Shown piece after piece: positions 12,138 through 23,470 of a DNA stretch of 64,000 nt; the first letter of the stretch is position 1; each line of letters starts with the position of its first letter. Origin of the DNA: Holothuria scabra (taxonomy: Eukaryota > Echinodermata > Holothuroidea > Aspidochirotida > Holothuriidae). The notes under the pieces were generated by a model. The model made no database searches. It was not told where the DNA came from and saw nothing but the letters and a program-made list of their open reading frames with translations. Location of the stretch: positions 3,920,284 to 3,984,283 of the forward strand of contig CM074190.1 in the NCBI GenBank assembly GCA_037179385.1, given 5' to 3'. Made by a program: the position numbers and the translations under genes.

Positions 12138-12470
12138 ACTTGCGATATTGGTCGAAGCCAAGGGGCTAGTCTTAGTCTTACGACAGCAAAATGTCTTCCT
12201 GTTCAGAAAAAAGAAGAAATTCGAAGGACAGCGTTTGCACCAGGCTATAGCAATGGCGCGGGAGGACCATTAAATGTTGTCACGAGAAGGAGAAATCAAA
12301 CGAGAAAAGTACAGTAGCAAACCGAAGTCGGAGTTCCCTTTCCCATTCTCACGCGGAATAGGCCCAACACCTTGATCGCCGCAGGAAAGCAGGTTCATTC
12401 ATTGGGAATGGCAAGTCTCCTGTGTATAACGGCGATTTTGCGAAGATCTGCTCACAGATCATGCCCAAAG
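12138..12470 (+). CDS. possible first exon in a CpG-richer patch
   Basis: The region is more GC/CpG-rich than its surroundings and ends in a consensus donor, AAAG followed by GTAAGT at 12471. Two readings are possible. One frame is open for 59 codons (12138-12314) and contains KKEEIRRTAFAPGYSNGAGG. Another starts at an ATG at 12408 with G at -3 and +4 and runs 21 codons exactly to the donor (MASLLCITAILRRSAHR), an arginine-rich start that could be a targeting peptide. No downstream exon could be joined. This could be a 5' exon and promoter region, or chance. Confidence 0.2.
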
Positions 12471-13047
12471 GTAAGTGAAATGTGTTTGTTCAGTTACTGA
12501 TGGTAAAAAGTAGACAGGATTGCGGTCTCGTTAGTGATCCACATACCCCACATGTGTGTTAAGCATATGTATATGCATAGGCCTAACGTTTGGACTCAAT
12601 TATATTAGTAGCTCTATGCCTAGTAAAACTTATGACGAACCAGCACAGGTTTCAGCAGAAGTGATCAGCAGTACATTTACCAATTCATCAAAATCGTAAC
12701 CTCAGAATAAGCCACACATATGCCCCTGGTTTGTTCACATGCCCCATCTTAGTTTACACTTATGATCTCTCACTCAGAAGGCCTGGCACGGAGTTTGCAC
12801 TTTGCCCAATATTGTCATCACAAAACTATATCAAGCAGAGGCCTACAATATGCTATCACTTAATGATCCTAGCTGTTTCATTAGCCTACAGTCCACTTGA
12901 CAATGAGTAAGTGCTCAGCTTTGCTGGATCAGTTATTTGCCCCAGAGACTTGATGAGAACAAGTCTGTAAGCCTGAGCATGTCGGATTTGTAGTATAAAT
13001 GAAGATATAAATGAAGTTATATTCTTTGCAAAAAAGGAAATGAGGCT

Positions 13048-13326
13048 TTGATAAGCATTCATATATCTGAAGACTTAACTAAGCATTCACATTCATGTGT
13101 GAATGCATTCCAAAACATTAAAAAACTAATGAATGCATTCAAACAGTAACTGAAGGCTTGGTAGGCTTCAAAGGAAATTATGAAGGCTTATTCATAATGC
13201 AAGGAAGACTTCATTTGAGGAAGAAATTACGCATTCAACTCACTGACGTACTGCTTAAACCTTCGAATGCTAAAAGATGCATTCAGAAGGCATAATGAAT
13301 GCTTATTGGATGCTATAAAAGCATTC
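13048..13326. mobile_element. GAATGCATTC-word element
   Basis: About 280 bp in which the self-complementary word GAATGCATTC and its parts (GCATTC, GAATGC) occur more than ten times on both strands, interspersed with AAGGCTT/GAAGACTT words. Its architecture is like the TTGGGCAA and AAGTGTTC elements but with a different word. No termini or target duplication could be fixed. Confidence 0.45.
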
Positions 13327-13599
13327 ACTCATGGTAAGGGTAAGGTCCCCTATCCAAGTGCTAGTGGTTTGCCAGGTATATGGTTAAAAGAGTTGTAGGG
13401 CAAACTGCCTTCCTATTGTAAGGTAAGGCCCCATATATATGCCTAGGTTTACAAGTACGTACATCGCCCATATATGAAAAATCACATACATGTTCAACGT
13501 GCACTGCAGCAGATAATTTTATAAAGAGACTAGTTGTAGGAATTTTGAACCGTCTTCACAAAGAGTGTTTACAAGGGGGTATTTAGCAAAATGGGCGCA

Positions 13600-13965
13600 C
13601 GAGGCAGCGCCCCACCCCCATCCAACCGGTAAAATGCCCCTTCCTTTCAGATTTTTGATTGGAAACTGCATTGAAAGTAATAATTTGATATCAAAATCCC
13701 ATTTCCATGCACATATATTGGAAGGGAAAAAAAAAAAAAATAATAATAATAATAAATTTCCGCGTTTTCCACGTTTTCGAATTAGCTATAGGTCCAGTTC
13801 GAAAACGCAAACTATAGCAAAGTGTAAGCCCTGTGCGCTCCCTCCCCCATCCGATCGGTTAAACTCCCCTTCCATTTGGATTTTTATTTTGCAATTGCAG
13901 TGAAAGTACAATGATTTGTTACAAAACCCCACTTTTTCACACATAATTGGAAGGGAAACCGTGGA
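13600..13965. repeat. imperfect tandem duplication, 236-bp period
   Basis: The block at about 13600-13730 ('cccacccccatccaaccggt' to 'ttggaagggaaa') recurs at about 13836-13962 with point changes and small indels. An inverted repeat (CGTTTTCGAA ... TTCGAAAACG, 13770-13807) and an A/AAT microsatellite lie between the copies. Confidence 0.6.
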
Positions 13966-14118
13966 ACTTCTTTTTGATGGTAATTGGTATTTGAACTTTT
14001 CCGGGGTTCCCATGATGTCGACCTGGCCATATATTTCCCCCCATGTGTGGAACAATGCAGAAAGTTAGCTAGGCCTACATCAGTCACCTAAGAAGACCTG
14101 GATCTGCAGACTTGGGCT

Positions 14119-14760
14119 CAGTAGCAGATCCAGGGTTTTGAGAAAGAGGGGATTAACATCAATTAACAAACCAAGCATACACCAGGGCATTGGGGGTCAC
14201 CGGGCCTCCAATAAAATCTGAATTCTGCTTATATGCTCATATACAATTTGCCACCAACTAAGAGGCATATTTTCTGCATATTTTCCTTGGTAAAAAGAAT
14301 AGTTTGTCACCCTTAGGGAAAACTTAAGTGTTCCCTAAGTGTTCTGTTAGTGCTCCACACTAGTGCTCAAACACTTAAATGAACAGTTAAATCTCATATC
14401 ACACACCACATGCCCTAAGTGTTCCGTAAGTGTTCGCTAAGTGCTCGTATGAGCCGAATTATTTAAATGAGCTAAGTGCTCAAACACTTACCTGGAACAC
14501 TTACACAGAACACTTGCACCAAACACTTAGGTTTGATGGTAGTGTTCCAGCTAAGTGTTCGAGCACTTACATGGAATGCTTACACAGAACACTTGCACGG
14601 AACACTTATGTTTGATGGTAGTGTTCAAGCTTAGTGCTCGAGCACTTAGGCCTACAGTGGAGCACTTGCTCTGAATTAATGTTACTGCAGTTATTTTCTG
14701 AGCTCAAGTGCTCGAACACTTATATTGAACACTAAACATGGAACACTTTCTGAATAATGC
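14119..14760. mobile_element. AAGTGTTC-word element, copy 1, with hAT-like end
   Basis: A terminus-like 'cagtagcagatccaggg' at about 14118 is followed by about 180 bp of ordinary sequence. From 14310 an array begins in which AAGTGTTC/GAACACTT and variants (AAGTGCTCGAGCACTT) occur over twenty times on both strands. A second copy is at 24480-24995. Whether the hAT-like end and the array belong to one element is uncertain. Confidence 0.5.
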
Positions 14761-15880
14761 ATTAAATCTTGTATGCAAAACAAATACTGCTGTACAGGTG
14801 TAGGTGTACGTTTAATGGAGAGTGATTAATTTGAAGCACTGCAGCCATCAGCAACTAGTAATACAAATGAAGTTAAACTTCCCATCAGATTTTTCAAATT
14901 AAATGACTAATAACATCATAAATTTAGCTTTACATTTATTTACACTTTCCATTGTTGATTGGAATGCATTATTCCCAAGGCACATTTTTGAAGAAAAAAA
15001 CAGTTTTTTTAAACAACAGCTTACTAGCATAACCATGAATGAAGACATCAACAAATACCTAGAATAAAAATATATGCATTAATGATACAATTGAAAAACT
15101 ACTGCAAGTACAGTAAATGTTATAAACACACAAATCATCATGCAACTTTAAAAAAATTACACTGGTCTTGATACAATGATCTGAAAAATTGACCAAACCA
15201 TAATTCTGCAGGTATAAAGTCAAAGAAGTCTTATATTTGAACATAATGAGCAAGAAAGAAGACATCTGAAATGAAGCTGGAGGATCCAGCAGAAGAAGGT
15301 TACTTACTCATGAAGTATATTTGATAGTCCTGAGCATGCAGCGGCATTACAATGGAGTTGAGTCTCACTGTGGCATTACAGTACACAGTATTTGTCACTT
15401 TATTCCTGCAGGTTAATAATACTTGTGCGTAAACAATGTTCAAGTGGACTACAAGTACTTTATATGTCCCTTTGGAACAGAGAAGATAGTCCTGTGTAAA
15501 CTCCAATTGGACCCAGTCACACAACTTACACCAAAAACTATCTCAAAAAGTATGCTTAAGTTGCAAATTCTGTCAGGCAAAAACTGTAGACTCTCTTTGA
15601 TTGTTTTCTATAATGACAGTAAAAATGTCTTCTGCACTTTAAAAAAGATGTCAATTCACATGCTCCTTGGATCTTGATTGAAAGTTTGTACTTCCATAAA
15701 GGACTTAATCCATGTAGAGTGATAGACTTGCAGTCACACAGGGAGTCAGGGATGGGTTGATTGGTCGTATCTGCATAAAAAAAAGATACACCACAGTAAA
15801 TATAAAAATACTTGAAATATTAAAATGCAAAATAAAGTCAGTTAAAGGCATTTATACATCACCCATACAATTCCAATTTC
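14760..15880. other. gene-free stretch, no supported feature
   Basis: AT-rich sequence with only short open frames on both strands. I see no splice-bounded coding exon, repeat family member or RNA gene. Confidence 0.5.
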
Positions 15881-15884
15881 AAAC

Positions 15885-16175
15885 CTACCGTACTAACTGC
15901 CCGGCCCTTCCAAAATTGTAAAATTCATTCACATCCAGACACAACCCCAGTTTATTGCCTAAGGGTATACAGCAGATACAATCGTGAATATACAAAGATG
16001 AAATGTGTTATCAGAACACTTTTAGAACATGATGTATAACACGAGCAACTTGCAATCTGCATTTTTGCTTTCTAATTTTTTTTAAATTTGAAGTTTATTA
16101 AAAAACTCTGCCAAATTGATAATTTCTGTATCTACATAGCTACTAGTCAAACTGTAGTGTGTGGTGATGAATGTC
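15885..16175 (-). mobile_element. degraded copy of the TTAA MITE seen at 18100
   Basis: Diverged similarity to the 17047/18100 MITE: 'acatccagacacaaccccag', 'tttattgcctaagggt', 'gttatcagaacact' and 'gtgtataacacgag' appear in the same order as in the 18100 copy. The ends have decayed. From about 16180 to 17040 no gene or named repeat is supported. Confidence 0.45.
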
Positions 16176-17046
16176 TGCCTTTGACTTTTAGTCCACAAAT
16201 TTATATCAAACACGATGCTCTGTAGGAAGGAGAACAGACATAAAACTTCACATGATAACCTTTAGGAATATTCAACATCTTGAAATTTGTATTTGAGATT
16301 TTCAGTTTGCTGCAGCTAAAATCTTATATGATTGTGTTGTGAACAGGTTGGAACCACATTTGATACGAACACCAAGGACAAACATTTCAGTAATGTTTAT
16401 CCACTGAGAAAATGGGTGCACTATGCACTATTTGAGGATTACGCTAATTTCTTCAGAATCCTGCCCAACAGAAAATAAAATGTTAGAAATTCCCGCGCAC
16501 TTTGGGTGGGTCAAGGGTGGTAGCATAATTAGGACACACAACCCTGACAAACAAATCTTCCCATGTGTGGCTTTAAACTTGACATCTGATCCAAATAAAC
16601 ACAGCTGAAACTGCATCTCACTACCTGTATGATCAAGACTCCTCTGTCGTGTACAAGTACCTCCCAACAATCATTCATTGGAGGGAAAGAGGTCCCACCC
16701 TGATTTTGAAAATCACTCCCATTTTTAATTGGGAGCAAGAATGGGAATTCCCACCCTTACAGAAATGCTTGTGAGCAAGAAAGATGCAGCTTGCATGCAG
16801 GATACATGCCAATTGAATGCCAAAGCACTAGCTCACAGAAGGCACTCATTGGGGATCTTCTTGCACACTTGGTGCATCTATGTGGCACGTCACTGGGTAA
16901 AATTCTTAAGTGCAAACACTGCTTGGGACTGTGCCAGAGATGCACCACATTGTGTGCCAGAAAAAAAAAAGATGAGGCATAAACATGAATATCACCTTTA
17001 CAACTTTCACCCACATCCCCCCCAAAAAAATTTGTCATTGATTTAA

Positions 17047-17340
17047 AGGCCAATTTTCTCACCCTAACTACAACTCTTTTAGGGGTTAACCTAAACTCTC
17101 CATTGGCTCTGCTCTTTGATTGACAGCTGATTTAAACAATGCAGAGTACCAAGCTTATATTACACAGCATCAACTGTATTGAGCGTGATTTGAATAACCA
17201 CATTGACCTTTTCTATACTCACCCTGATGCACAAAATTTAGATTTTGTCTGGATGAGGAAGAAATTCAGAAAATTGTGGGAGGGGCTTAAGTAAGAAGGT
17301 TAGGAGAATTGCTACTGTTTTGGGTGAGATAATTGGGCCA
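17047..17340 (+). mobile_element. 294-bp MITE with TTAA target duplication
   Basis: TTAA at 17043-17046 and 17341-17344 flank the element. The inverted termini are AGGCCAATTTTCTCACCC at the left and GGGTGAGATAATTGGGCC near the right. The interior includes 'gctctttgattgacagctg' and 'gcttatattacacagcat'. It has no coding capacity. It is the inverted twin of 18100-18395. Confidence 0.75.
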
Positions 17341-17789
17341 TTAAGTGAAGGGACAAAATACTGTAGCTGGGTTTACACAGCAATTTGCTTCCCAAGAATT
17401 GCCAGAACTTTGCTAATCAATTTTAATTTTGATTAGCAAAAGTTGCAGTACTTACAGTTCTGTAACTGCTAGTACTAATTAACACAAAAGAATTGTAACA
17501 TTACTTTTTGCTAATCAATTCACAAACACTATTTTGTCCCTTGTAATTGATGGCCTTTACTTCAAACTGATTAGATGATCAGCTTTGATAAAGGCTACTT
17601 CCAAAATTAGCACTTCTTATAAGCTACTTACACTTCATTGAGAAGGTGAGGCAAATCCTGCTTTGGATGGTATGCTGTTGTGGTGATGGTATCAACGTCG
17701 AAGTTAAGGTACACTCATCCACATTGTGGACATGTTGCAGGACCTGATATAAACAAAAAAAAAATGTGGTTACAACCTCAAGAGCTAAA

Positions 17790-17973
17790 AATCACAAAGC
17801 ATCTTCCATCATATTTTATGAATTACATATTCAAGGTAAATCAACCAGTGACTTCTACTGTAGCGAACTTTACATTTGAAGAGGATAAGTGCAGACACAT
17901 GACTCTCAACAGCCAGTCACAAAACAAGACTGTATACTACACTTCTCAAAGATGGGGTGATGGCAGTTCCCCT
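17790..17973. mobile_element. fragment of the CACGTGAC-core TTAA MITE family
   Basis: It shares 'attcaaggtaaatcaacc', 'catttgaagagg', 'catgactctcaacagccagt' and 'tactacacttctcaa' with the 8156 copy in the same order, and ends in CCCT before TTAA (17974-17977). It produces an apparently protein-like open frame at 17680-18021, which is therefore not a gene. Confidence 0.55.
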
Positions 17974-18099
17974 TTAATCCTGTTGTTTATATTAACCAGG
18001 TGTCACTGGAAGCACACTTAAAGTGATGCCAGGGGAGAAAGTACTGTAATACTACTCAGTACATTTTGATGACAGAGATATCCATCATCACACAATTAA

Positions 18100-18395
18100 A
18101 GGCCCAATTTTCTCACCCCAAACAGTACCAATTCTCCTAACCTTCTTAATTAAGCCCCTCCCACAATTGTCTGGAATTCACCCTCCTCCAGACACAATCT
18201 CATTTTATTGCTTCAGGGTGAATATAGAAAGCTCAATGTGTATAATCAAAACACTATCTGAACAGTTTGTGCTGTGTAATATAAGTTTTGGTACTCTGCA
18301 TTGTTTGAATTAGCGGTCAATCAAAAAGCTGAGCCAATTGAGAGTTTCTGTTACCCTATACTAGAAGTGTAGTTTGGGGTGAGAGGATTGTCCCT
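18100..18395 (-). mobile_element. 296-bp MITE with TTAA target duplication, inverted twin
   Basis: TTAA at 18096-18099 and 18396-18399 flank the element. The termini are AGGCCCAATTTTCTCACCCC and GGGGTGAGAGGATTGTCCCT. The interior is the reverse complement of the 17047-17340 copy with moderate divergence, so the two form an inverted pair about 760 bp apart. Confidence 0.75.
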
Positions 18396-18939
18396 TTAAA
18401 AATAGCAATGAAAAAAAAAACACCTGGAGTTACAAGATGCCAACTCTAAAAGCCTGTTGCTACATGTAAACAAGTTCAAGTGCATAGTACCAGCCTTACT
18501 GAAATCATTTCATAGAGAATTGCTACATTAACAACAAAGGCAAAAGTACTGCCATAGCTACCAATTTACATCCATGTAACATTAAACGTTTTAATTAAAC
18601 AAATTTCATACAGAAGGGATAGGCTTATAATTAACACAAACTTTTTAACCTTCAAACCCCCCCCCCCAAAAAAAATATATGAAAAACTTAGTTAACAAAG
18701 ATCTAAGACTTAGGAAATATTTCATGAAACTGTGGAAAGCATAGAAATAATTATAGCCAAGGATAGGACTATGCTATATATGCCAGGCATAACGAAGTGT
18801 TGCCTCCTCCCCCTCCTCCCTCCCCCCTAAAAAAATAAAGATGTAAGATAAAATAAAAAATAAAGAAAACACAAAGTGAAAAGGGTCTGAAATTAGAAAT
18901 AGGCCAACGTACATTAGGCCAAATAGGTGTTGGCAGTGT

Positions 18940-20740
18940 ATACACCCTATACAGGCCTTTTGTAGGCCTACTAGCCTAGGCAGTATAGGCCTAGTCTGGA
19001 CTTGCTGTTGCCTCAAAGAAAAAATTCTGACATTTACAAAGACAAGTTATGAGTTATAAGCAATTGTGAGGCCTGGCTTAAAAGTAACATAAAAGAAATG
19101 AGGAGGCAGCCTGGAAGGATTTCAAGTGATGGGCAGCTAACATCCTACCCTAGGCCCAGCCTTCAGTTGGCATAAAAATTAAAAATAATAGCATGATTGA
19201 CGTAGCGCAGTTGCCCCCTAGCCTTTGTATAGGCCTAGCCAATTTAGGGGGCTAATCTGTGACCGATGATACATAGGGTCAGCTGTTGCAAATTCAGGAC
19301 ATAAGAGGAAAATTGATCACAGCATAAATAACTCATTCAACAGCTATATTTTACCATTGCTATCCTTAAACAATTGGAATCAGTTTTGTGTTCATTTACA
19401 GCCACTAAAAATAGGCAAACATACAATTTTAGGTCACTTTCTGAAGCAACATGTTACAGAACTTACTTGGAAACCTCTTTCAGCAGCAGCCATTTTGTTG
19501 TTTTGAGAAATGATGGCCCTACACAGACTTCCACATCAGTGTTCAGGGGTGAAATTTGGAAAATTGGGGAATGGGGTGAATTATACACAAAGGGGGGGGG
19601 GGGGATTTTGTGAAAAGGGTAAAATTTGCATGAATTGAGCTGTGTCTTGAAATCTCTATTTGGCTTATGTGAAAATCTAAGACCTATGTTTTTTAAATAT
19701 AGGCTAAGTTTGAAACAAAACCTAACTAAAATGTTCTAGTTTTTAGTTTTTGACAATTTGATGTTTTAAAGTACCGTACAAGCCTAGGGGTGAATGGAAA
19801 AAAATTTCCCCTAGTGGGGAAGTGGATCATAAAGGTTGAGAAGCACTACCAGGCCTTACTAAATTTAATTAGTTTATCAAAATTTTCTATTTAAATAAGG
19901 TCATTTTATAAAGTGGAAACCAAGGTCTTCTGTGCCATCATAAACTGTAGCCAGGGTAATTCAGTACTCAGGCCTAATTGTTACACTACAGTTACAGGCA
20001 TTTTTGGATTGTGTAACTTACTTTGTGATAAAGTTGATTTTTAATTCCAAATTTCACCAACTCATTCCCCTTGTTTGTTCAAAGAAAAGCAGATTGAAAA
20101 ACCTAGGCCTAGATGTGGTGTTAAACTTAAAGACCGCAAGTATGCTAATTATAGGTGTATTTTTGAAGCTGTGAAGCAGTTGCAGAATTATGCGCCAAGC
20201 CCGGCGCATGAATGTCTTAATTTCAGGAGGCATAGGCTAAGGGCAAGGACTGTGTACGGCCGAGTAGGTCTTACCTTTAAGCGTCGTACATGGTCCTTTT
20301 CAAGGACTAATATAACCTAGGCTTAGCCCTAACTTATGGCTAGCCTAGGCCTATAGTCCTTCACTGAGGACAATAATTTGCCTAACGTTACATTAGGTCT
20401 AGTCTAGCAAGCTCAAAAAACACCTTGCCTTGCACTTTAAGGTTTTAATTTGACTAACTAGTCCTAAGGCCTAATGTTAGGGCTAGGCTAGGCCTAGCCT
20501 ACTTGCAGAAAGGAAAATCAAAATAGGCCTATAAACTTTGCAATCAAAACATAACGTTAGCCTACCTAGCCTAGCTAATTCAACTCAAACTTATGCCTAG
20601 ATTTAACTAGTAAATTTGTGCTTTTGGATCTGAATTTGTACACAACGTTAGTGAGCAGTTTACGCTGAATTAGGGTTTAAGTTACAAGCTAGGCCTAGGC
20701 CTAGCCTAGGCTGGGCTAACGCAATACTGCCATGTACCTT
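18940..20740. repeat. belt rich in CCTAGG / AACGTTAG palindromic words
   Basis: Words such as GGCCTAGGC, TAGGCCTA, GCTAGGC and AACGTTAG occur at very high density, most of all at 20320-20740. The same composition returns at about 22090-22390. This is low-complexity, self-complementary DNA rather than a defined transposon. An (AGGGG)-type G run lies at about 19590. No gene is supported in the belt. Confidence 0.6.
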
Positions 20741-20879
20741 ATGCCTCACGTTACGCCAGGAAATTAATTACGTTGAGACCTAACGTTAGTCCCGTGCCCT
20801 TGGCAAAGCCTTCAACTTAATTTACCTCTCAAAAAGGAAATAATCACAACTGAATAAATTTTCCCAAGTATTTGGTTCA

Positions 20880-21240
20880 ATATTCAAGATATACACGACT
20901 CTTACCTGCGCTGTGGCCAGAGACTTCTGCAAAGTTTGATCCTTTTGATAACAATTCGTCGCGATGTCCGTTTGGTAAATAGCCTGGCAAGGAGTTTGTT
21001 ACAATACGATGTCTCGATATATATATACCATGTACTATGTACGTCGCAGACGTACACGCGCGCAGCACAGCAGTCCAGTAATAGCATGCACTTTAATGTA
21101 TATCCTACGTAAATTCACGCAGTCTGCAGCTTACGTACAGACGTACATGGCCAGACGGTCGCTCCATGCCATACGAAATACATACGTACAGTTACGTAAA
21201 TAATTTTTGTGCCTGTCAGTTGCGCGCCAAAAGCAGTTTT
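20880..21240. other. TACGTA-rich stretch without a supported gene
   Basis: Words containing TACGTA, GTACGT and ATACGT are frequent here and again at about 21570-21640. CpG is less depleted than in the neighbouring DNA. Short frames on both strands have no recognisable similarity. A promoter is possible but unsupported. Confidence 0.3.
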
Positions 21241-21710
21241 GGCAGCTCGCCAGTTTGGTGTACACATCAAGCTATCTTATAAACAACAAACTGGTTCCAC
21301 CGAAAGTGTTTAGCATTTCCTCAACAACATTGATCTTAAATGATTTGGAGAAATTTTGGCCTTCTGATAAATAAAATTTGATTCAAGCTTAAAAGTTTTA
21401 GATATAGTTTTCTAGAATCCTTGGACCATTCGGGATGGATGTAAATTTATAGATAATTCTGGGATCCCCTTTTCCAATTATGGAAGCGGTAGAAAGAACG
21501 CACATGCATAGAATTTGTCGTTGACATAAACCATCATCCATTCATTGTACTATGCATGTAATATGTAGAGAATGTACGTCGTACACATACATATCCAATC
21601 ATAACAATAACCGATACGTACGTACTTACACTTGAAATTAAAAAACAAACGTATCATGCATTGCTCATTGAAGTTACACAGGTTGCTAGCGATATAAGTA
21701 GCACTTGACG

Positions 21711-21746
21711 GATATTTTTAGAGGTATCGATACCTTTAAAAATATC
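21711..21746. repeat. 36-bp palindrome centred on ATCGAT
   Basis: GATATTTTTA, GAGGTATCGATACCTT and TAAAAATATC form a dyad with one mismatched pair. The flanks 'gcac..gacgg' and 'gatccgtgc' extend weak pairing outward. It is bare of any larger element that I can define. Confidence 0.7.
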
Positions 21747-22892
21747 TGCAGATCCGTGCCACCAGGTAAATAGATATCATATCAACATGCATTTGGGTAC
21801 CGATTGAGAACATTTTAACTAGTGAAATTAAAGACTAATCCCGCAAGTCATGGCCTAAGTTTCTTTGGAGTCGCGTATGTGTATAGGCTCTTTATCTCAT
21901 ATGCAGTGCACGTTAGGATAGCATAACTATCTGGCTGTAAAACGTAGCCTCTGGATTTATACTTTTGAGGCCAGAAAGAACGAAAGTAACACCTGTTGCT
22001 TACATATGGAACTGCAATTGCCTTTTGGGGAATCTTTTGAGATGTGTCTGCAAAACTTTTATAATTTTATTTGATCTTTCTGCCACTAAAATTGAGCCTT
22101 AGAGCTAGGCTAGGCCTAGGCCACGGATGGACCTAACGTTGAGTACACTAACTAGCCTTGGCGAAACTCAGGACTTAAATTACACTTTAACCGTAGCTAG
22201 GGGCCAAAAGTATCATGGCATTCTTTTTCCTCTTCACATTCTAAAGTTGCCATTCAGGCAGCTACAGTTTAGTGAATAAAATCGCTGTGATTGAGGCTTC
22301 TTAAGTTCTTTACAAGAACTATTACACCTATTAAGTTAGCCCTAGCCTAACTTTTAGTTTAAGGCTAGGCTAAGTTAGGCCTCATGCAATGAAACTTGAA
22401 AGGAGAACCATTTGCAGTAATGCAGTGATTGTTTATGTGTGTTTGCATATTTTGGGGACAGGGATACTTAAGTTGTTTGACACGTGTTTGTGTCTCATCA
22501 ATATTAGGATCAACCTTGTCATGCAGGAGCAACAGCAAGGGTCGCCGTCTAGGCCTATAATATATTCTAAGATAGGCTACCTTAACTTTTTGGTAGATTG
22601 TTGGTGGCCTCTCACCTTTTATTGTGGAGATCAAATGTCATTTGGAGTCATGAGAGTCAAACTCTCAAAACCTTGTTAAAAGGATATCTGAAGACAGAAA
22701 ATTTTGATGAATTAAATCTAGGCTATTACTCTTATACTATAAGGTATGTAAATGCATTTTTGGTGATGAGGTAGTCTAGATCTTTTTTGGTGGAATTCAA
22801 ACTCAAAGGTCATCTGGGGTCTCCAGGGGCCGAAAGATCAAATTATTGTTAAAAAGGTTACAGTATCTCAAGGTAGGAAACTTGTAGATATC

Positions 22893-23212
22893 ACATGACA
22901 CGCGCAGCATGGTTACTTGCCATTTGGTCTACCCCCAGAAAATAAAACGATATTCCGGGTGTCACTTGATCAACGAAGACACCAAATCTGCCTTCTCTAT
23001 ATTCTGGGTGTAACGTGATCAACAAAGACACCAAATATGCTTTTGCTATCTCCGAAAACAGTGTTTTCGGAGATAACAAAGGCAAATTTGGTGTTTTCGG
23101 AGATAGCGAAGGCAGATTTGGTGTCTTCGTTGATCACGTGACACCCAGAATATCGTTTTATTTTCCGGAGGTTCACCAAACAGTAGGTAATCGAACCGCA
23201 CACGTAATGAAT
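22893..23212. mobile_element. foldback (long inverted repeat) inside the GGTCA array
   Basis: Arms of about 155 bp pair around a centre near 23053-23058. Left arm words 'aaaataaaacgatattccgg', 'gtgtcacttgatcaacgaag' and 'acaccaaatctgccttc' are matched inverted on the right by 'gaaggcagatttggtgtc', 'gatcacgtgacacccagaat' and 'atcgttttattttccgg'. Within each arm a shorter word (TTTGGTGT..CGGAGATA) is repeated. It interrupts one unit of the array, so it was inserted after the array formed. Confidence 0.72.
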
Positions 23213-23332
23213 GTTTGGTATATGTGCAATGGTCCAAGGACTGTCCTCATCATTTTTGGAGAAGGTGAAAGGTCATCTGAGGTCTACAGGGGTTTATATT
23301 CTGAAAACTAATTTAACAAAATCACTCAGTAC

Positions 23333-23470
23333 AGTTAGTTAGTTAGATAGATTTATAAACCCCAGTTTCCAACCTATGGTTCAAGTCCAGCCGACCATGG
23401 CCTGGCTTTTTCCAGTTGTGGCTCACTGGCTTCTTTCCCCTACTCCATTGCTCACACAGAGCATAAATCA
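23333..23470 (-). repeat. tRNA-derived SINE, 3' part, inverted
   Basis: Begins with the reversed tail 'agttagttagatagattta', then 'ccccagtttccaacctat', 'cctggctttttccagttgtg' and 'cccctactccattgct'. The tRNA-like head is absent. It lies inside the GGTCA tandem array. Confidence 0.75.

Noticed and set aside
17680..18021. 113-codon open frame on the + strand
   Set aside because: Most of it coincides with a CACGTGAC-core MITE fragment that recurs in non-coding form elsewhere in the window.
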